Shown here one piece after another: positions 46,916 through 58,378 of a DNA stretch of 64,000 nucleotides (position 1 is the first letter of the stretch; every line of letters starts with the position of its first letter). The notes under the pieces were generated by a model. The model ran no database searches. It saw nothing but the letters and a program-made list of their open reading frames with translations, and had not been told where the DNA came from. The DNA comes from Cryptomeria japonica (Eukaryota; Streptophyta; Pinopsida; Cupressales; Cupressaceae): positions 109,687,283 to 109,751,282 of the forward strand of contig NC_081406.1 of assembly GCF_030272615.1 (NCBI RefSeq). The letters are read 5' to 3'. The translations under genes were made by a program, and so were the position numbers.

Positions 46916-48649
46916 TTTTGCCCCTCTTTGAAGCGAGGTGTGATGACGCGTTGATTCAAAGAATAAATTCCTTTTGATGCTGATATTGGTTCGATATGAT
47001 GACCCAACTCTTGATTGCTAAATTCCAGTATGATGATGCCCCCTCGAGAGATCGATTGAGATAATTGATCTTTGGAGTTTTGTGAATTTTTGTGAAATTG
47101 ATATCCCAATAGATTTGATTTGATTTCTGTAATTGTGTTTGATGAAAATGCGAGTTCTTCAATTAGCTTGATTGATTAGATTGATAAGATCGAGATTCAG
47201 TTTGGTTTTAGGAATGACACCTCCTGTATAAGACAAAGGTGATCAAAGTGTCTAGTTTTAGGAAGGATTCATCCTATATAAGACATGATCAGAACGTCTG
47301 GTTTCAAGAAGGATACATCCTGTATAAGACATGATTCAGAATTGATTAGGTTTGGTTGATTGATTTGATTTGATAAGGTTGGTTAGATAAAGAATTGACA
47401 GTTTGTTGATATCAAGTTGTAGAAATATTTGGATATGCTGATGTTGATTCTATTAAGAGAGATAGCATAATATTTTCACTGGGTCGACAATATCTGAAGA
47501 GATATGAGTCATTCGTCTGATTGCGTATACACTTGTGATGATACTTTGATGATTCCTATGATAGATTTAACCTTGGATAAAAGGAGCATGCAGGATCCCA
47601 TACAAGAATGAAATGCAAGCTAAAATGCAATGGAATGCAAAGCTACGACCAGACTAGTGACTGGATTATTTTGTGTTTTTGTCATCATTGAGCATTTTGA
47701 AATGTGGAAAGTGAGTGCAAAAATTAATGGTATGATTAAACCATGATGACCTGAGCACTTCTTTCCTGGATTTTGATATAGCAAGTTAGCACAAGCATCG
47801 AGGTATAATTGAACTGAGATGACCTGAGTGTTGCTTGTGTGAAATAGGCAATATTAATCATTTCAATACGCAAATTGGATATGTCTTTGATGATACTCTG
47901 ATGATGATGTCTTGAGACAAATTTGCACATATTAATGATCAATTTTCAGACAGTAGACAAGAAAAAAATCATGTTTCTTCCTTGTTCCTCTAGTCAAAGA
48001 CATCCCAGAGTCACTCAAAAATCATGATAGCGAAAATCTATTATAGAAAATTTAAACAATCATGTTAAAATCATTATCCAAAAGATATCATCCACTGAAA
48101 AGTGTGATGTGCTTAGATTGATTTTATGATAGCTTGATAGTTGATAGTTTGATCTTGTGTTCAATGTTGGATGTGTTTCAGTTTTCGCTTGATAAGAGTT
48201 GTCTACCTGTTGTTCTACTTGTTTGGTTAAGCTCAAAATGATCAAGAGTTTTGCCCCTAGCTAGGTGCAGGATTTTGCCCCAAGCCTAGAAACAAATTCG
48301 TTATGATATACCCAATGATCCAAACCATGGCAAGAAGCCACCTAGGATGTCTGCGTATGTACAAATACTTATGATGGATATGGATAGCGCTGATGGAAAA
48401 GAATGCAAGCGGAAAAATGCATGAACTAATAGATGGAAGAGCTAGCGGACAGATAGCGCCTGTTTTCCAGGTTTTCACCGTTTGTTTTTATTGCAATTTT
48501 TCTTATTTTTAATTTTTTTTATTTTTTTGTTTTTTTTTTTAATTTTTTTTATTTTTATTTTTCTGATTTTTCACTGTTTTTGGATTTTCTGCTTTTTCAC
48601 TTTCTTTGGATTTTTCTGCTTTTCACTTTTTTTGGATTTTTCTGTTTTT
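46916..48649 (-). other. E 3' untranslated region
   Basis: The polypurine tract CTTCAAAGAGGGGCAAAA (46916-46933, minus) abuts the LTR. Three tandem units of about 45 to 50 bp lie at 47204-47340, each with CCTGTATAAGACA-like text. A T-rich plus-strand block (48482-48650) has repeats of GGATTTTTCTGCTTTTCACT; ORFs in it are artefacts. Confidence 0.8.
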
Positions 48650-49987
48650 TCAAACATAAAACTTCTTTGGATGCATGTTATTTATGGGTTCCTCGAGTTG
48701 ATCCCCGTCTTGTGTTGATAGCTGATATGCTCCTGACCCAAATACTGTTGTGACCACAAATGGACCTAACCAATTTGGTTCAAATTTTCCTTTATTTTCT
48801 TGATCTGACTAGTTTCCTGGATTTTCCTTTAGTACTAGTTCTCCAACTTGAAAGACATGTGGTTTAACCTTATGATTATAACTCCAACACATTTTTTGTT
48901 GATATACCTTTAGATGATCAAAGGAATTTCGTCTTCATTCATGGATCAGTTCTAACTCTTGTAATTTAGATACTCGTTGTTCTTCATCTGGGAGAAGATC
49001 TTCTAATGATACATGTAGAGAGGCTATCTCTACTTCGATTGGCAATATTGCTTCCGATCCATAGACAAGAGAGAAAGGTGTGGCACCTGTTGGTGTGTGG
49101 ATACTGGTATGGTAGGCCCATAGAGCAGGGTTTAGTTGAATATGCCAATCTCTTCTAGCAACGTTCCCTGTCTTTTTGAGGATTTTCAAAATAGTTTTGT
49201 TAGAGGCTTCTGCCTGTCCATTTCCTTGTGAATAATATGGTTTGGAGAATCTGTGTTGTAATTTGAACTTCTCACATATCTCTTGTACATCCTGGTTCTT
49301 GAATGGTCACCCATTATCTATGATAATGGTCATCGGTATTCCATAGCGATAGATGATGTAATTCAAGATAAATGCAATAATTTGTTTTCCTGTGATGTTT
49401 GTGAGAGGTATTGCCTCAATCCATTTTGTAAAATATTTTGTAGCTACCTGGATGAATTTGTGACCATTAGATGAAGAAGGATTTACCTTTCCTACGAGAT
49501 CAAGACCCCATTGACAAAAAGGCCAAGATGTTGCTAGAGCATGAAGTTCTTGTGCTGGTGCATGAATCAAATTCCCATGGATCTGACATTGTTTGCATGT
49601 TCTAGCTATCTGAAAAGAATCTTGTTACATAGTCGACCAATAATAGACCAAGCGTATGAGTTTTTCTGAAAGGGTAACACCACTTGAATGCATGCCACAA
49701 ATGTCATTATGGACTTCATGTAAGGCCTTCTCAGATTCTTCTTGTTCATGACATTGTAAGAGAGTGCCATCTAGACCTTGTTTAAATAGGGTATCCGCGA
49801 CAAGAGTAAAATGGGAGGATTGGCAAATAAAGTTTCTCTTTTGGTTCTTCGATAAATTGGGAGGTAAGGTGTTATCTTTTAGGTATGTGTAAGTTTGGCC
49901 ATAGTGGGAGGAATCATGTCCAATAAGTTGACAGATGGTTTGGGAATCAAGACAATTATAGGCAAGGTAAAACAACTCTTCCACCAA
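48650..49987 (-). pseudogene. Gypsy E integrase
   Basis: Zinc-binding N-terminus: HEVHNDICGMHSSG, then after a stop CKQCQIHGN. The core has GLDLVGKV, IIIDNG (followed by a stop where a basic residue and PF are usual) and GNGQAEASNKTILKIL, so all three acidic positions are present. The C-terminus WAYHTSIHTPTGATPFSLVY, YGSEAILPIE and NWLGPFVV is typical of Tat-like integrases, and the frame ends NNMHPKKFYV at 48650. Three or four stops make it inactive. It would insert gypsy cDNA. Confidence 0.92.
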
Positions 49988-50094
49988 GAATTCATAATGT
50001 TGTTGATTTTCCTGTGTCTGAAGGAGAGAAGAAAGTGTAGCCGTGACATCTGCTGCTTTGTTGTCATTCCTTAGAATCTGCTGGAAAGTTATTT

Positions 50095-50436
50095 CTTGAT
50101 ATCATCAACCATCTTTTTATAAGGCATTAGCTTTTCATCCTTTGTTTGATAGTCATCATTTATTTGATTAATGATGAGCTAAGAGTCTCCAAAGACTTGA
50201 AGTTGTGTAATATTCCATTCTATAGTGATTTTGATACCTGTAACCAAAGCTTCATACTCTGCAATGTTATTGGTGCATGGAAAGCTTAATTTGTATGCTT
50301 TTGGGATTGTATGACCTTGTGGTGTGATGAATAAAAAATTTGTTCCTGATCCGTGTTGTGTTCCATTATTGATGCTTGCTCCTAGAATGATATTTGGGTG
50401 ATGTATTGTAAGATATGGATTGAACCCTGGAATGTC
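50095..50436 (-). pseudogene. Gypsy E RNase H
   Basis: The minus strand reads GTQHGSGTNFLFITPQGH, NNIAEYEALVTGI and QVFGDS followed by a stop and LIINQINDDYQTKDE. The AEYEAL and FGDSxLxINQ motifs identify the archaeal-type RNase H of Tat elements. The first acidic residue is replaced (SINNG where D-G-S is usual). It directly follows the linker ORF with no RT between. Confidence 0.85.
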
Positions 50437-50439
50437 TGT

Positions 50440-51267
50440 TTATGACCAAGTAAAATTGATTTGCCATTTTCTAGAGGATTCAAAATATTTTTGCCTTGCT
50501 AGTTTTGATAGACAAGTTGCTGGATATAGATCAGTTGTGCCAATAATAACCGCCTCTATTGTTTCCATTAGGATAAATGACCTCTTTTGATAGAATGCAG
50601 GTAAGGTGTCAAATCTCCCATCTTCCGACGCCTTGAGGAGGTTTTCACCATTAGATACACCCTTTATTTTTACTTTTTCCTGGTCTAATGTTGCCAATAA
50701 ATGGTTTTCAACATTATACCTGATATTGTTTTCTTAATTTTCACTTTTGCGACTAGGAGATTTAACACCCACTTGACTAGAAGATATGTTAGCAGAATCC
50801 CTGGTGAAAGTTGTTGCGGGTTTGGTTTCATTAAGATATACAGATATAGCATGGTCATTCAGTAAGGTATTAATGGTGCTATGTCCTTCATTTTCCCATT
50901 CCATAGGTTTAGGATGGTTTAAGGATAAAGGATCCTCATGTTGGATTATGTCAAAGATATTAGGGGTCATGATAGAGATGTCAGAGCTTTCAATATGTAT
51001 TTCCATGCCTAGAATGGTACTCTCATCAGAATGACCTCGCTCAAGTAGCTCATGATCGTCCTCGGTTAAGTCCATGTCAGTCGAATGTGATTTTGATTCA
51101 AGTAGGATAGTTCCTACTATTTGTCCTGCATACGTGTGAACTACATCGACTTCTACATCTTCTTCTTCCCTTTCAATTTCAAGTTGCTCTTGTTTGTTTT
51201 TCCATGATAGCACATATTCTCCGGTCCCTTGATCTCTTAGTTGTATTTGTTTTTCCATGTTTGACAA
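50440..51267 (-). pseudogene. Gypsy E linker ORF between protease and RNase H
   Basis: Two open segments (51267-50734 and 50697-50440). The first is acidic (IEREEEDVEVDVVHTYAG) with no motif I know. The second contains EDGRFDTLPAFYQKRSFILM, a phrase I associate with the region before RT in Tat-like elements. It ends RKWQINFTWS and runs straight into RNase H, placing the RT deletion near 50440. Confidence 0.65.
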
Positions 51268-51431
51268 AATTGATGCAAATGATTGTTCCTTGGATTGTGT
51301 GCTTGAAGCTGCTACCTCTCTATTACCTCTTGAGCTGATTTTAGATTATTACAACACTGCAATGGATTTGAGTCTGCTGATATTGTGATTTCCTATCCAT
51401 TGTATGGAAATTTTAAGCACTAATGACATGT

Positions 51432-51716
51432 TTATGTAATAGCTTGTATGTCTTGAATCCATGGTCTCCCCAAGAGTATATTGTATGGTAGGTCCAAGTC
51501 TAGAACTTGGCATGTTGTGTCCTTTCGCAAAGGTCCCACTTTGAGGGGTAATACCACAATTCCTTTAGAGTAATGTTCTTCTTCACCATATGCTTTGATT
51601 TTTATCCTTTTCCTGGGATCAACTATATCTTTTGAATATCCTAGAGCACGGACAAGACTCAAAGAGAAAATGTTCAAGCCAGCTCCCCCATCTATTAGGG
51701 CTCGTTTAACAAGTGT
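51432..51716 (-). pseudogene. Gypsy E retropepsin-like protease
   Basis: The minus strand reads KRALIDGGAGLNIFSLSLVR, with D-G-G in place of the usual D-S/T-G, then KGIVVLPLKVGPLRKDTTCQ and DLPYNILLGRPWIQDIQAIT. The ILLGRPWI motif near the end is typical of Tat-type proteases. This segment is open. It lies upstream of the linker ORF, as expected. Confidence 0.85.
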
Positions 51717-52250
51717 TCAATTTTCAAGAGAGAGTTATGGGGATTTTGCAATGAATCAATGCTTGGATATGAAGGAGATGAGCTTTGAATAGGATCCTCT
51801 GAAATAGGTTTGATGGCAATTATGGATATCCCTTGGGGAACTTCATCTTTGGATGTATTCTTTGGTGATGATGTTGGAAGATTCTTGCAAGCTTTCAAGA
51901 GGTGTAGGAATAGATGCCTTTGGAGCATCAATTTGTTTATGGGGGGATGAGCCATTGCTAGACATAGGTGCATGATTTTGATCTTCTTTAGCCAAGTCCT
52001 TTAGGGATCTTTTTAAGAGTTGCATAAAAGAGCCACCTTTCTTTTGAGATGTATTTGAATCCTTGTGAGATTTTAACATAGTTGGATTTTGATTTTGAAC
52101 TTTTTTGATTGCTCTGATATGTTGACTTGTTACTTGTATTTTGCTTTGGTATGTCATGTTGATATGGTTTTCAACTATTTCAAATGTTTTTGTTTCCGTT
52201 TCAAGGGTTTGATTGTTTAAAAGTTGTTTTGATAAGTGGTCAACTATCAA
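51717..52250 (-). pseudogene. Gypsy E ORF upstream of protease
   Basis: Two overlapping open segments in different frames (52250-51843 and 51973-51695), Ser/Gln/Lys-rich, including KKGGSFMQLLKRSLKDLAKE. No gag domain or zinc knuckle is visible. It may be the remnant between gag and protease. Confidence in it as a protein is low. Confidence 0.45.
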
Positions 52251-54300
52251 TGTAAATGTGATAGAGTGCTATAACATGAAAAGATGGTTCAAGTGTTTAA
52301 ATTTTTGCAAGTTCTTTGATCTTCGGTTTTGGAGTGCAATGGTGATGATTTGATAAGAACCAAGTCTAGTAGGAACGATATATCCTACGATGTGGGACAA
52401 GATTATCCTGACCAAATGTTTCAGTTTTGTGATAGAGAATAATAGATCTTGATGAGAAACTATGTTTGAGTGGTCAGTTTATCAAATAGGGTGATAATGC
52501 ACTTTGAGATGTTTAGATCTTGAACTTGTTGAGGCTGAGCACTTGAAAATCTTGAGGTGTTTATGTTTTAAAGTCTGATTTTGACAGATGATAACTTGAC
52601 CAAGCCAACCAAGAAGACAATTTAAGCATTGAATGATAGATAACATATGTTTATGAATACTGCAAATTGACCAAGCAGAATGATAGACCTGAAAAAGTCA
52701 TGCAAAGTAACAGCTCTAGATTGATAAAAAAAAATAGGGACTTGTACGACAATATTTCATGAACCATATGACAAAAGATACAATACCAGACGACAAATCA
52801 GAAATTTCCTTTGAAAGAGTAGAGACTTGTACAACAAAACTTTATGAACCACACAACAAAATAGATTCCTCGTATGACAAATCACCTGACTCGTACGACA
52901 GAGAACAAGACAATGAAAAATATGTTTATTTTGCCGAATTTTGATTAGTGAATTTTAGTGTTTTGCTTATGTTTTCAGTTTTAGATGGCTAATTTTTCAA
53001 TTTAGGGATGAATACAATACAAACACATGATGTGATAAGTGACTTCAAGCATGCTAAATCCTAAGGAAGTTGGCTGAGAATTAAAACCTTTGCTTGATGA
53101 CTTAGGTACACACCCAATAGCTAATCAGAATACGGCCGCTGAGCATCACGTGATGGATTGTCAACACCATATTATCTGACTCCAAATGCTAATGGGGGCA
53201 CAATATGGCAAGTGTCTTGGGAGAGTTACTAGCTCTCTTGCACAAAGATTATCACCCTTTTGGAGGTGAATCAGGTAGCTTCTATTTTAACCAACACTAG
53301 TAAGGGATCCGTTCAGCATGTCGGGGTATAAACTCAATTAAGAGGTCTCCTAGCCTTGAAAACCAAGGTTTGATATACCTAAAGGTACGGAGGAGAGCTA
53401 TTCCTGAGAACTACTGTTGAATTGATTTTCATAAAATCATGTTTATTTTATAGTGGGTTGGATTACTTGGCGTTAGTCATTCCCACTTAGGTCGTTCCCC
53501 TCACACCGGCCATAATGTCTTTAAGATTTTTTAAGCTCCTCGGGAGGGCAAGCCTGCTAAAGATATGCACTAATGAAAGCAAAAGATGAGTCTAGCTTTC
53601 TGATCACCTAAGAAAGGTGAGAGCATACTTGCCTATCATCAAAATCACATAAGACATGATAGTTCATTTCTTTTAGAAAAATTGAAGTGTGCCTAGAAAA
53701 CTTTAAGGAATACACAAAGTTTAGTTGAATTTTCTTAGGCAATCTGCAAAATAAATCCATTAGTAGTCATTGATTATTTTTTGAATTTAGTCTTTGACAA
53801 GCGTATCTTTGACAATGTCCTACAAAACTTGTTAGGATACTAAAAATCTCATAAATAGAACAAAGTTGGCATTATTAAATGATCAAATTCCACATGAAAA
53901 CCCTAAAAATTACAGTCTGTTTGAAGACACAGATGCAGATATTTGTACGACAAAGCTTTAAATCTTAGGTAGAAGCCAAAATAGACTCATACGATATAAA
54001 ATTTACTAGCTAGAAATCCGTACGACATGCATTTAGATCTCGTGCGATAGAATAAAGATACTCATATGACACAGGATTGACCTAATACGAGTCAGGGATT
54101 AACTAGCCAGAAATTTGTACGACATGAATTTAGCTCTCGTACAACAAAGCAAATGAGCTCATATGACATAGGATTAGGTTTCTTCCCAGCCTAAAACAAA
54201 TTTTGTACGAGTTGGAAAATCAACTCGTACGACATTTTGAATCAGATCCGACAGGAAAGAAGTTTTGTTGAAGATTGAGAGGCCAAAAATGATGATTCTG
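52251..54300 (-). other. E leader with TCGTACGACA motif clusters
   Basis: About 2 kb of non-coding leader between the primer site and the first ORF. A degenerate decamer YCGTACGACA recurs about 17 times in two clusters (52742-52900 and 53943-54234). In the second, a unit of about 97 bp starting CTAGCTAGAAAT or CTAGCCAGAAAT is tandemly repeated (54006 and 54103). Confidence 0.8.
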
Positions 54301-54318
54301 GCCCCACAGTGGGTGCCA
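54301..54318 (-). other. Primer binding site of E
   Basis: The minus strand reads TGGCACCCACTGTGGGGC, three bases inside the LTR. It resembles the GGCGCCCACCGTGGGG-type site of Tat/Ogre elements with two transitions. Confidence 0.75.
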
Positions 54319-54321
54319 AAA

Positions 54322-55381
54322 TGTCATGCCTGTGAAGTGTGTACCTGTTATACCTACAATTGCAACACAAAACACTGAATAAATCATTACAAGCAATGGT
54401 TAGAAAATTAATCAACGAAAGATAAAACCATAGCTAATCGATCTATTGCCTCCTAGTAAATGGGAGTATGTATTGTGCTCTCAGATCTGGTTATGCAAAT
54501 TCCAGTGACTTGACTACACTTAAATGGAGGATTTAAATGATTAAGATGCATAAGCTAGAAAATGATAGCATGATTAAGCTAAATGATTTCATGATTATTT
54601 TAGAAAATAAGCTAGAATGTAGATGCAATTAAGCTAAAATTGAACATGATAACAATGCTAAGATGATAAACTAAGAGCTATATGCCTATAGTAACAATGA
54701 ATGAATGCAAATGATATGGGATCCTTATTGTTCCAAAATGGGGTCTATTTAAAGGATTTCCAAGGCTAGGGGTGAGGTGGTAGGAATCAACGGTCAAGAT
54801 TAAGTTTGAAGATATCAATGGTTAAATTGGAGGAGGTTGGCAAATAGGTTGGATTAAAGCGAATATTTGTCATCTCTATGGTGACAAGTGTCAAGAGGCT
54901 TGTAGAAGAGGTTGGATGAAAGGGAACACTTGGTGACAAGAGTCACAAAGATTTTCTCATGAGAAGGAAAAGTGTTCAAGGAAAGGGGACATGGTGGTTA
55001 GGATGTGCAAGCTAGGATGGGTTTAGAAAAACCCGGGGTTAGGTGAAATGGGTTAGGTTTAGGAGTGGTAGAAGTTAGGAGAATTTGAATTTAAAGATTC
55101 AAATAATAGGAAAAAGCTAATTAATTTCAACAACTCATGAATTTGATTTGTTTTAATTAATTAAATGATTTTAGAAGAAATGAATTTGATGGGGGGAATT
55201 AATTAATCAAAGGGGATTATTGAAATGAACCTATTAAATAAATCCTTAGATTTATTAATAAGTAGATGAAAGGGGATGATTTAATCAAATTGTTGATGAA
55301 TTCAATTAAATTAGGGAGGAGGTTTAATTAAATAATTTCTTATTCAATTAATTATCTTCAGACCATTTTTAGGTGTATACA
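54322..55381 (-). repeat. 5' LTR of E
   Basis: 1060 bp, TGTCATGCCTGTG to GTGTATACA, aligned with 45805-46915. The TATA position reads CTTTAAATAG (54745-54754, minus), one change from the 3' copy. Confidence 0.93.
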
Positions 55382-55784
55382 ATAACAATCTAATAGCTTC
55401 AATTCTATTAACCAGAGAAAGAGTTTCTTCATAATCAATTCCTTCTTGGTGTGAATATCCTTTGCAGACCAATCTAGCTTTATTTCTGACTACTTCATCA
55501 GCTTCATTCCATTTGTTCTTAAAAACCCACTTAGTACCAATAACATTTTTATCCTTAGGACTAGGCACAAGTACCCAAGTGTTATTCTTTTCAATTTGAT
55601 CTAACTCTTCTTCCATGGCTCTTATCTTATTATCATCTTTATAGGCTTTAGAAACATATTTAGTCTCAACTTTAGAAATCAAGCATACTTCTACAATTAA
55701 CCTTCTTCTAGTAATCACACCTTTAATCTTATCACCAATCATCTAATTCTTAGAATGATTCAATTTAACATACCTCGGAGTCTT
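55382..55784 (-). pseudogene. Copia D reverse transcriptase, N-terminal part
   Basis: The minus strand reads GDKIKGVITRRRL, RAMEEELDQIEKNNTWVLVP, IGTKWVFKNKWNEADEVVRN, ARLVCKGYSHQEGIDYEE and NRIEAIRLLL, ending at the E junction. It is open for 120 codons; a stop near 55742 separates it from integrase. Confidence 0.92.
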
Positions 55785-56885
55785 CTATTTTTTCTGATCC
55801 TTAGGTTCTTGATCATCTTTACCAACAACAACATCCAGATTAACAGTCTCTACCAGATCATTTTTCTTAGGCTCTTCAGGCTGAATAGGAGCTAAAACAA
55901 CATGTTGACCATCATCATAAGCTTTGATCTCCTTTCCAAGGTTCTCATCCACCTTCACATTTGCACTCTCAACTATCTTTCTCAGTCTCTTATTATAGCA
56001 CCGAAAGGCTTTACTCTTTTTAGAATATCCCAAAAAGATACGTTCGTCACTTCTAGCATCAAACTTTCCAATATCCTCCTCTCTCTTGATATAATATTTT
56101 ATACCAAAAACTTTGAAATATTTCACAATAGGAACATGACCAAACCAAAGCTCATGACGGGCGTTATCAGTATCACCTTTGATATGAACTCTATTGAACG
56201 TGTAAACAACAATGCTAATAGCTTCTCTCCAGTAGACCTTCAGAACATTTCTTTCAATTAACATAGTTCTTGCAACATCCAAAATAGTACATTTATTTCT
56301 CTCAACAACTCCATTCTACTGTGGGGTTCTAGGAGTAGATAGTTGTCTTCTAATTCCATGCATCTCACAAAATGAATTAAACTCACCGAAATAGAATTCT
56401 CCACCTCTATCAAATCTCAAACACTTCAGCTTCAATCTGGACTCAGTTTCAACTTTATCTTTGAATATCTTAGATTTGTCAAATGCTTTTAATTTTTCCT
56501 TCAAAAAGACAACCCACATCATCCTGGAATAATCATCACTTAGTAGCATAAATTATCTATCACCTTACACACTTCTAAAATTTGTAGGTCCACACAGGTC
56601 AGTATGCACAAGATCTAATAGTTGATCAGATGTATATTGTTTACTCTTGAAAGAAATCCTTGTTTTCTTACCCAACTGGCATTCCTTACATATCGGATTA
56701 ACAAGTTTAACAATCTTAGGAAGATCTCCAATAGCTTGTGTAGAAATGATCTTAATCAATGAATCAAAGTTTACATGACACATTATTCTATGCCACAACC
56801 AACTCTCATCTATCTTAGCAATCAAACAACTTTTCTCACCAACATTCAAATGAAAAATGTTACCTTCAGTCTTAGTCCCAGATGC
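55785..56885 (-). pseudogene. Copia D integrase
   Basis: N-terminal zinc segment SWLWHRIMCHVNF and CKECQLGKKTRI, core start LVHTDLCGP, then a stop and frame change near 56565. DDYSRMMWVVFLKEK and FDRGGEF keep the second acid. After a stop before NGVVERN the third acid is present. The C-terminal 165 codons are open (WREAISIVVYTFNRV, KYFKVFGIKYYIKREEDIGK, RIFLGYSKKSKAFRCYNKR). The frames are better preserved than in H or A. Confidence 0.92.
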
Positions 56886-57485
56886 AATATCTATACCAGA
56901 GGTATTTAATATCTTGCACTTACCATCCTTGAATTGTAGCTCATAACCCTTATGAACAATCTATCCAACACTCAAAATATTTTCCTTCAAACCTTCAACA
57001 TACAAGACATCATCAGTGTTATGCTTACCATCAAAAGAAATAGAACCTCTCCCACGGATCACATAGGCTTTGTCATCTCTAAATCTAACTATTCCACCAT
57101 CATACCATTCCATGCTTACAAATTTTCTTTGATCACCAGTCATATGATGTGAACAACTATTGTTAATCACCCATTCATCCTTTTCTTCTACCTTTGTAGC
57201 CAAAGCTTTCTCCTCAACAGAACAACTAGTGGAATCAGTAGGTACATGTCTATCTTCTTTAATGGAAATAAACACAACTTCATCTCCTTCTGATTCATCA
57301 TCTATAACACCTTCATCTAAAACATAATAACAGTTATTTTGGATCCTAAACTTTTGGCTAGACTTATAAGGCTTATCATACTTCTCATGCTTCTCATATC
57401 TATCACTCCTATCATTTTTATCAAAATTATCATGTCTATCATACTTAGCTATTCTCTTCGGGCATCTAGAAGAAAAAGGTCCCAT
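56886..57485 (-). pseudogene. Copia D gag C-terminus and protease
   Basis: The frame opens at MGPFSSRCPKRIAKYD, the end of a zinc knuckle whose first half (KYFFL then stops) is destroyed. The protease reads DEWVINNSCSHHMTGDQRKF, so the catalytic D-S-G is N-N-S and dead. GRGSISFDGKHNTDDVLYVE and NILSVG follow, then a stop before IVHKGYELQF. Confidence 0.9.
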
Positions 57486-58322
57486 ATTATTACAAGAAAA
57501 AATATTTCAAGGGAAATTTTCCATCATACTTACTAGCACCTTTAGGCAATCTCCGAGAAATCAATGCTTCAATCTCATCAAACTCTCTTTCTTGCTTTGC
57601 TATTTCTCTTCTTTCTTTTTCATATCTAGATATCCTACACTCATTATGATCATATTTATTCTTACATGATACAGATGTTGATGCTCTAAATGAGGTCTCA
57701 AACTTTCCATGTGATTCTCCAATTTGCTCAGCTCAAATGTAGTAAGTTTTCCAACCAATACATCTCTTGTTATTGTAGTCACACTCTAGATCTCATCAAT
57801 AGCGGCAACCTTATGTTTATAAGTAGGAGGAAAAGATCTCAGCACTTTAGCAACAATTTCATCTTCCTCAATATTTCCACCGGCACATCTGATACCAAGG
57901 ACAAGTTCATCCACCTTAGCCATGTATGAATGTATGTTCTCATCATCTCACATCTTCAAAGTCTCATACTTTCCTTTCAAACTCTGCAACTTAGCAACTT
58001 TCACTTGACTATCACCTTCATACAGGACCTCAAGCTTCTCTGAGATCTCATGTGCCGTCTAAAGTCCCATAATACTTGTCATTTTAGAATCAGTTAGGGA
58101 ACTAAGCATTTCTTCCTTCTCTCTGATGTTATATTATGCTTCCTTAACCTCATCAAGAATAGATGGTTCATTCTGAGCAACAACATAGACATTCTTAGTA
58201 ATCTTCCAGTAATCCTCTCCAAGACATTTCAAGTGCACCTCCATCAAGCTCTTTTATACAATATAGTTACTTCCATCAAACCTTAGACTGCCCTTCTTGA
58301 AAAGAATATCTTGAGTTTCCAT
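57486..58322 (-). pseudogene. Copia D gag
   Basis: The ATG at 58322-58320 follows the primer site by about 43 bases. The frame reads METQDILFKKGSLRFDGSNY, then HLKCLGEDYWKITKNVYVV, EDEIVAKVLRSFPPTYKHKV and LVGKLTTFELSKLENHMES, a UBN2-type gag. At least four stops lie in frame and a frameshift lies near 57700. Confidence 0.9.
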
Positions 58323-58364
58323 CCCAGATTTCCTTAAGCGATTAAGATTGTACCAGAGGATCTA

Positions 58365-58376
58365 GCTCTGATACCA
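58365..58376 (-). other. Primer binding site of D
   Basis: The minus strand reads TGGTATCAGAGC, a perfect initiator tRNA-Met complement, two bases from the LTR edge. Confidence 0.93.
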
Positions 58377-58378
58377 AT

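Larger units (their letters stand above)
45805..55381 (-). mobile_element. Tat-like Ty3/gypsy element E, lacking gag and RT
   Basis: LTRs 45805-46915 and 54322-55381. Minus strand: primer site, long non-coding leader, a protease, a linker ORF, RNase H and integrase. Gag and RT domains are not found. The order RNase H then integrase defines gypsy. Flanks read GTAAT and ATAAC, so the duplication is not clean, but D's RT frame rejoins (EAIRLLL to SYDSYKDF). Confidence 0.88.

Noticed and set aside
48482-48718. Phe-rich membrane-protein-like ORF on the plus strand
   Set aside because: It translates a T-rich low-complexity block beside E's integrase end.
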